From Ascarosepion bandense (lineage: Eukaryota > Mollusca > Cephalopoda > Sepiida > Sepiidae), in assembly GCA_037127315.1 (NCBI GenBank), contig JBBBDQ010000310.1:2489001-2553000 (forward strand): a stretch of 64,000 nucleotides of DNA, written 5' to 3'. Within the stretch, counting starts at the first letter, position 1. Each line of letters opens with the position of its first letter. The notes below the pieces were generated by a model, which made no database searches, was not told where the DNA came from, and saw only the letters and a program-made list of their open reading frames with translations. Positions 60,200 to 64,000 of this stretch are shown piece by piece. The translations under genes and the position numbers were made by a program.

Positions 60200-60290
60200 C
60201 TCACACCCCTGATGATGATCTTGGAAGGAAATTAAAGTAGCTTAAAACATCGAAAATTAATAATAAGATCAGCTATCAAAGTTACAGCTC
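60200..60290 (+). other. Penelope-type 3'-end motif with hammerhead-like start
   Basis: CCCTGATGATGATCTTGGAA followed by GGAAATTAAAG, AAAACATCG and an A/T-rich tail resembles the terminal motif of Penelope-like elements. CTGATGA is exact, but a convincing helix II and following GAAA cannot be drawn, and no coding part is attached. Confidence 0.4.
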
Positions 60291-60560
60291 TTTTTTTTTT
60301 ACATATTTCAATTATAATACTCGAAAGATTATCTGTGAGTATCAAAGGATTTATTAAAAATAAGCATACACAATGTTTGCAATTTATTTAATCTGACATA
60401 ATAATACCGAAAAGTTAAAGATCGTGGAAGTAACACTTTTCCAAATTATACATATATATATCCTGTCACGCTCATGATTATGAAAGCTTTTGCTGTATTT
60501 AATTTAGCGGTGGATTATTGTTTCATTTTTTGCAATAATTATAGTGTCGAGAGGTGAAGA

Positions 60561-60562
<2 letters not shown>

Positions 60563-60592
<30 letters not shown>
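60563..60592. repeat. (TA)n microsatellite
   Basis: TA tract at the 3' end of SINE X copy 4. Confidence 0.9.
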
Positions 60593-60594
<2 letters not shown>

Positions 60595-60598
60595 TTAG

Positions 60599-60790
60599 TT
60601 ATACTATTTACATTATTCGGACTATTGTCCTCATCTTTGTTAGCATTTGTAAGACGTTTCGGCCGTTGTACGCTCCGGCCTTCTTCAAGTGTTAGGAATT
60701 TCAAACTGAATCCTTTATTACAATCACTGGGGAATATCATTCTCATTCCTTGCGTAAATACTCTTTTGGTAGTCATGAGTTGTAGAATTT
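60599..60790 (-). mobile_element. SINE family X, copy 4 (body and tail)
   Basis: The reverse strand has CCCCAGTGATTGTAATAAAG, GATTCAGTTTGAAATTCC, then TTGAAGA (60682-60688), an exact helix II GGCCG...CGGCC (60661-60680), GAAACGTC (60653-60660), and the tail GAGGACAATAGTCCGAATAA ending at a TA repeat. Its ribozyme-like segment is the best preserved of family X, differing from CUGANGA at one position (C3 to U). Confidence 0.72.
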
Positions 60791-60820
60791 TTAAATATTT
60801 TAATTTTTAATTTTTATTTA

Positions 60821-60858
60821 AATCGCCTGAATATACCTTTCGGTATATTCAGGCGATT
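60821..60858. repeat. 17-bp perfect hairpin, 4-nt loop
   Basis: AATCGCCTGAATATACC (60821-60837), loop TTTC, exact complement at 60842-60858. There is no following T-run-only terminator context or adjacent gene in this eukaryotic setting. Confidence 0.95.
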
Positions 60859-61114
60859 AGCACACACACTCACATACACACATATTATAAAAATGGACTC
60901 TCCTGTCCGATGCGGCGTATGAGGATCTGACAGCGTAATTGTTTCAGTTATGAAACCAAGGTAAACCGCCAGAAAACCCACACAAGTGATTTGATTAAAG
61001 TGATGAAGTTTTGTTCAGAGCCATCCACATCTTTTCGGAACAATTGAGACACTTAGTCGGTGCACATAAATGTCACAAATGAAACAGACAATAGACCTTA
61101 GGCATTTAATTATT

Positions 61115-61304
61115 TCGCAACAGGTTGCCACTACCTGCAGAGGAAGACTGGTTGCCAGCCAAAGATATAGAACCCAATCTGTCCTGTTATTTAACCCATA
61201 ACTGGAGGAAGAGGCAGATTAATACCTTTCTCAGATGAATTAGTGCGTAATTGACTGCAGGGCATTCAATTGTAATTCAAACTCGACTCCTCGAGTTCTC
61301 GTTC

Positions 61305-61308
<4 letters not shown>
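61115..61308 (-). mobile_element. tRNA-derived SINE (family S), copy 5
   Basis: Reverse-strand copy: GACTGGTTGCCAGCC, AACCCAATCTGTCCTGTTAT, AACCCATAACTGGAGGAAG, then a partial head ending TTCTCGTTCCGATATA, which leads straight into a TA repeat. The 3' terminal GTCAGTTAAGTG block is missing. Confidence 0.85.
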
Positions 61309-61342
<34 letters not shown>

Positions 61343-61430
61343 TTTATTTTAATAAAGACCGTTGTGTATTTATATATGTATAAATCCTCTCAAACATTTT
61401 GCCGTCATTTTTAATGGCAGAGGTACACTC

Positions 61431-61478
<48 letters not shown>

Positions 61479-61480
61479 AT
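61309..61480. repeat. (TA)n and (TA)n(TG)n microsatellites
   Basis: TA tract at 61309-61340 and a compound TA/TG tract at about 61432-61478. 61481-62150 is unassigned T-rich DNA. Confidence 0.85.
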
Positions 61481-62159
61481 TTCCCTCCTGCCACGTTCAT
61501 GGGGGTAGACAGAGTGACAAAAGCGAGGCAGGATCAGTTCAGTTCATTCTCTTTACTACCAGATAACTACAATTTATGAGAGTATGTTTGCTTTATAACA
61601 GTGCCTTATTATTTTATCCTCTTTACCATAATAAAAACTGTTGTGTCTTTAATATAATAGAGATGGCATACATATATATATATAATTTTTGTTTGGTAGC
61701 CAGATTTTAAGTGAACCTTTGCACATTTGTCTGGTGTTGGAGGATTGTTATTTGTTTCTAGCTCCTCACAGACGTTTTGAATTTACACTGACAGGCGATG
61801 TTTATTCTTGCGAAAGACTTATGCGGAATTTCAATGTAGTTTTTTTCTTATATTCTACGTTTTGACACTAGTTATTTCTTAATTTTTTCCAATTTTTCTG
61901 TCAGCCAATTTTATTTTTTTAGTTTAGTTCTTTTTCCTTTGATCTTCCTGTATTATTTCGGCCATTTGTTTGATTTTCCTTTCTTAAACAAAAATTTCCT
62001 GTGAAAGCTTTTATTAATTTTTATTTAATTTTTCTTACGTTCTATCGTTAATATTGGCATCATTTAGTTTTATTTTCACCAAGTCACTTTAACATATGTG
62101 GGCTTTTTGTTTCATTTATGTATTTGTTTGTTTGTTTTGTATTGCTAATTGTGGTGGAA

Positions 62160-63070
62160 TCTGAGCCAATGTGGCTCAGCCTCATGTAGAACTCACATTT
62201 GCAAGGCCATGTGCACGAGCGGCAGACAGGCCTAAAAGAAAGGGTCTGAATATTACTCTGGTGAGTGGGCTGAAATAGTGAGGAGGGGAATAAAGTCTAC
62301 AGTTCCTTCCCCCAGTACAACATGCCCCTCGAAAAAAGGCTGTATCGCCTGAAAACGGCAGTGGAAGCAACAACGACCGCCAATAACAGGAACGACAGCT
62401 TCAGAAACAAATGAGCTCTACCACTAAGAGCAAGAGCAGTTTGTACAATAGCAGCAGCTCAAAAAGCCACAATGGCTACTGTAATTGGTGAGTTAAGAGA
62501 AGCTGGAGTCATATAGGGAAACGGAAAAAAAAAACCTCCACTTCACTGAAAAGGCGGAGAAAGAAAGAAGAAGTGGGAAAAGCAACAAAAACAAATAAAA
62601 AATCTCGTCAAAGTAGGACGGAAAAGGCCTTGGTAAAAGCCGAGACCCAAGATGCCTCTACTTCACCAGCAAGAACAGACCTACTAGAACCGCAAGGAGC
62701 CTCCTTCCTTCACATTCCAATGTGCCGTCTTCTCTTTACCCCAATTCAACCAAAGGAAAAAAGAGCCAAAAATTCTCCAAGGAGGAGAAATATGTATTGT
62801 AGACCAGCAGGCTTTCAAAAATGAATGGCACTTGATGTCACTTTTTAAATGTAAGTGATGTAAGTTCATTTTTGAAAGCCTGCTCGTCTACAATACATAT
62901 GTCGATGGAGGACCTAAGAATTTTACCAAACGCACTTGATGTATTTACTCTCATCAGGAGCACAAAGAGCAACCTAAAAGTGTGGGACTTTTTAACGGCA
63001 GTAAAAGAATCGTTCCCAAAAATCGGGATAGCCCAAATAGTATTGGAAAATGCGTCGGGGTTCTAACCCT
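62160..63070 (+). pseudogene. LINE ORF1-like region (Tx1/L1-like)
   Basis: GC content rises here. Forward frames, broken several times, give a basic Lys/Arg/Ser/Thr-rich region (62560-62680) and phrases such as IVDQQAFKNEWHLMSLFK (about 62795-62850) and NALDVFTLIRSTKSNLKVWD (62917-62980). These resemble the ORF1 of Tx1/L1-like LINEs, which lies before the endonuclease seen downstream. A 36-bp inverted repeat (62790-62900) interrupts it. No zinc knuckle is visible. Function (RNA binding) is inferred from position only. Confidence 0.5.
62790..62900. repeat. 36-bp inverted repeat, one mismatch
   Basis: Left arm 62790-62825 (ATATGTATTGTAGAC, AGCAGGCTTTCAAAAATGAA) and right arm 62865-62900 are reverse complements at 35 of 36 positions, with 39 nt between. 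Confidence 0.93.
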
Positions 63071-63099
63071 AGCAGATTTCTGTCCAATCTACATATTAG

Positions 63100-64000
63100 T
63101 ATTTCAATTTAAAATGTGTCTATCAAGCTAACCAGTTTGAATGCGATGAGATTGATTGATTGGAGTAAGGCGGCCCGCCTGCTTCGTGATCTCTCGTCTT
63201 CTGCGTGGATGTTGCAGCGGTCCTGGAGACACAATTGGTTTGAAGTTGATGTCATGTGCTCTCTGGCGACTTTGTTGTCTATTCAGCATAGGGAGACCAG
63301 CGGACCAAAGATGTTTCTTTGCTGGTGAAACGTACGCTGTGAGCAAGGGTGGACTTTGTCGATGCGAAGTGGGACGATTAATTGTGGCTGATATTGCTGT
63401 GAAGAGTGGTTCGTTTTGGATGGTTACAGTTTATGCGCCCAACGATTAGTCGGATCGCGTCTCCCTTTTTCATCGGTTCGGGCCGCTCTTGGTGAATTCG
63501 TCGCGCTTAGTCTTAATATGAGACTAGAATGTCATTCTGAGCCCCAAGATGGACATGGAACGGAGAACTAGCGGAAGATCAGGCGATTGTAGTTTGGTTG
63601 ATTTGATTCGTGAGTTTAGTTAGTCGATAAATACCGGGTCGATTTGCATTAGACGATAGACATAGAATGACCATACAGTAGAAGTTCAATCTGTCCCTAC
63701 TAGACAGGAGGGACTTCCGGCAACAGCTAATTTGATTAGTGCAGCTGGAATTAGTGGGGGTGGTTATTGGAAATAATTGATGGGAGCGGCTTGAAAAATT
63801 ATGACTTTCGCTGTCGCATATAGTCAACGCCTTGCCCTAGATAAGGCTGAAAAGTCTGCTGTGTCTGGCAAGAAATTTCTAGAGATAGGCTGAGTTAGGC
63901 ATAGGTTAAACATGATGTCTACTGAAGCCGTGAAATGGACGCTGAACTGCGCGGGAAAGAGGTCCTTTGAGGTTCCAATCGTTACATTCTAGTGGTCGAT
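63100..64000 (+). pseudogene. LINE endonuclease relic (Tx1/L1-like), runs off window
   Basis: Forward translation: GRLIVADIAVKSGSFWMVTV then YAPND at about 63370-63447 (the endonuclease motif VAVYAP). SDRVSLFHRFGPLL follows, and RLVLI-D-N-ILSPKMDMERR at about 63505-63560 (the GDWNAIL-P-D motif, damaged by a stop and a substitution), then GDCSLVDLIREF. A second frame at 63156-63330 carries the N-terminal part. The style matches Tx1/L1-type LINEs annotated in molluscs. RT, if present, lies beyond the window end. Confidence 0.65.

Noticed and set aside
60821..60858. Hairpin as a bacterial-type terminator
   Set aside because: There is no upstream gene and no terminal T run directly after the stem, and the window is eukaryotic.

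Overview
This window looks like repeat-rich intergenic or intronic DNA of an invertebrate animal, most likely a mollusc and plausibly an octopus-type cephalopod. The basis is strong AT richness, many (TA)n, (GT)n and (GATA)n microsatellites, five copies of one tRNA-derived SINE, and a mix of decayed Jockey/CR1-like LINEs, RTE-like LINEs, Penelope-like elements and mariner-type transposons. The organism is inferred, not proven. I found no intact host protein gene, no functional tRNA or rRNA gene and no CRISPR array. The open frames that carry recognisable protein similarity are nearly all broken pieces of mobile elements.

Layout. 0-2 kb: Jockey-like LINE copy 1 (endonuclease and C-terminal parts; reverse-transcriptase core deleted). 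2-2.7 kb: first copy of an unnamed dispersed repeat (here R1). 6-11 kb: three SINE copies and a tRNA-like pseudogene. 13-14 kb: gypsy-type relic. 18-19 kb: RTE-like LINE relic. 19-22.7 kb: interleaved direct repeats A and B. 21-26.8 kb: second SINE family (here X), with Jockey-like copy 2 between its copies. 29.8-31.1 kb: terminal-inverted-repeat element carrying a relic of a multicopy ORF. 34-36.7 kb: Jockey-like copy 3. 38-40 kb: R1 and a mariner-type transposon. 43-47 kb: SINE, LINE tail and Penelope-like element 1. 48-53.5 kb: three loci of a small repeat carrying a hammerhead-ribozyme core, plus a 2.3-kb inverted-repeat element. 53.6-57.8 kb: mariner relic, nearly intact Penelope-like element 2, Jockey-like copy 4 and a recent 168-bp tandem duplication. 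58-61 kb: R1, X and SINE copies. 62-64 kb: Tx1/L1-like LINE, ORF1-like region and endonuclease, running off the window.

How the parts relate. The LINEs and Penelope-like elements are the kind of machinery that mobilises the SINEs. Two kinds of short RNA element here carry hammerhead-like cores. (1) A 296-bp unit at 53.2 kb has tRNA-type A and B boxes and a hammerhead split exactly across its two ends, the form expected of a monomer cut from a circular or tandem RNA; related pieces lie at 48.4 and 49.2 kb. (2) Family X has a tRNA-like head and a tail like the hammerhead-bearing terminal repeats of Penelope-like elements. Penelope-like element 2 carries its own hammerhead-like stem-loop. This set of ribozyme-bearing small retroelements beside a possible enzymatic partner is the most interesting biology in the window. 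Every copy seen has at least one substitution or deletion in the catalytic core, so activity of these particular copies is doubtful.
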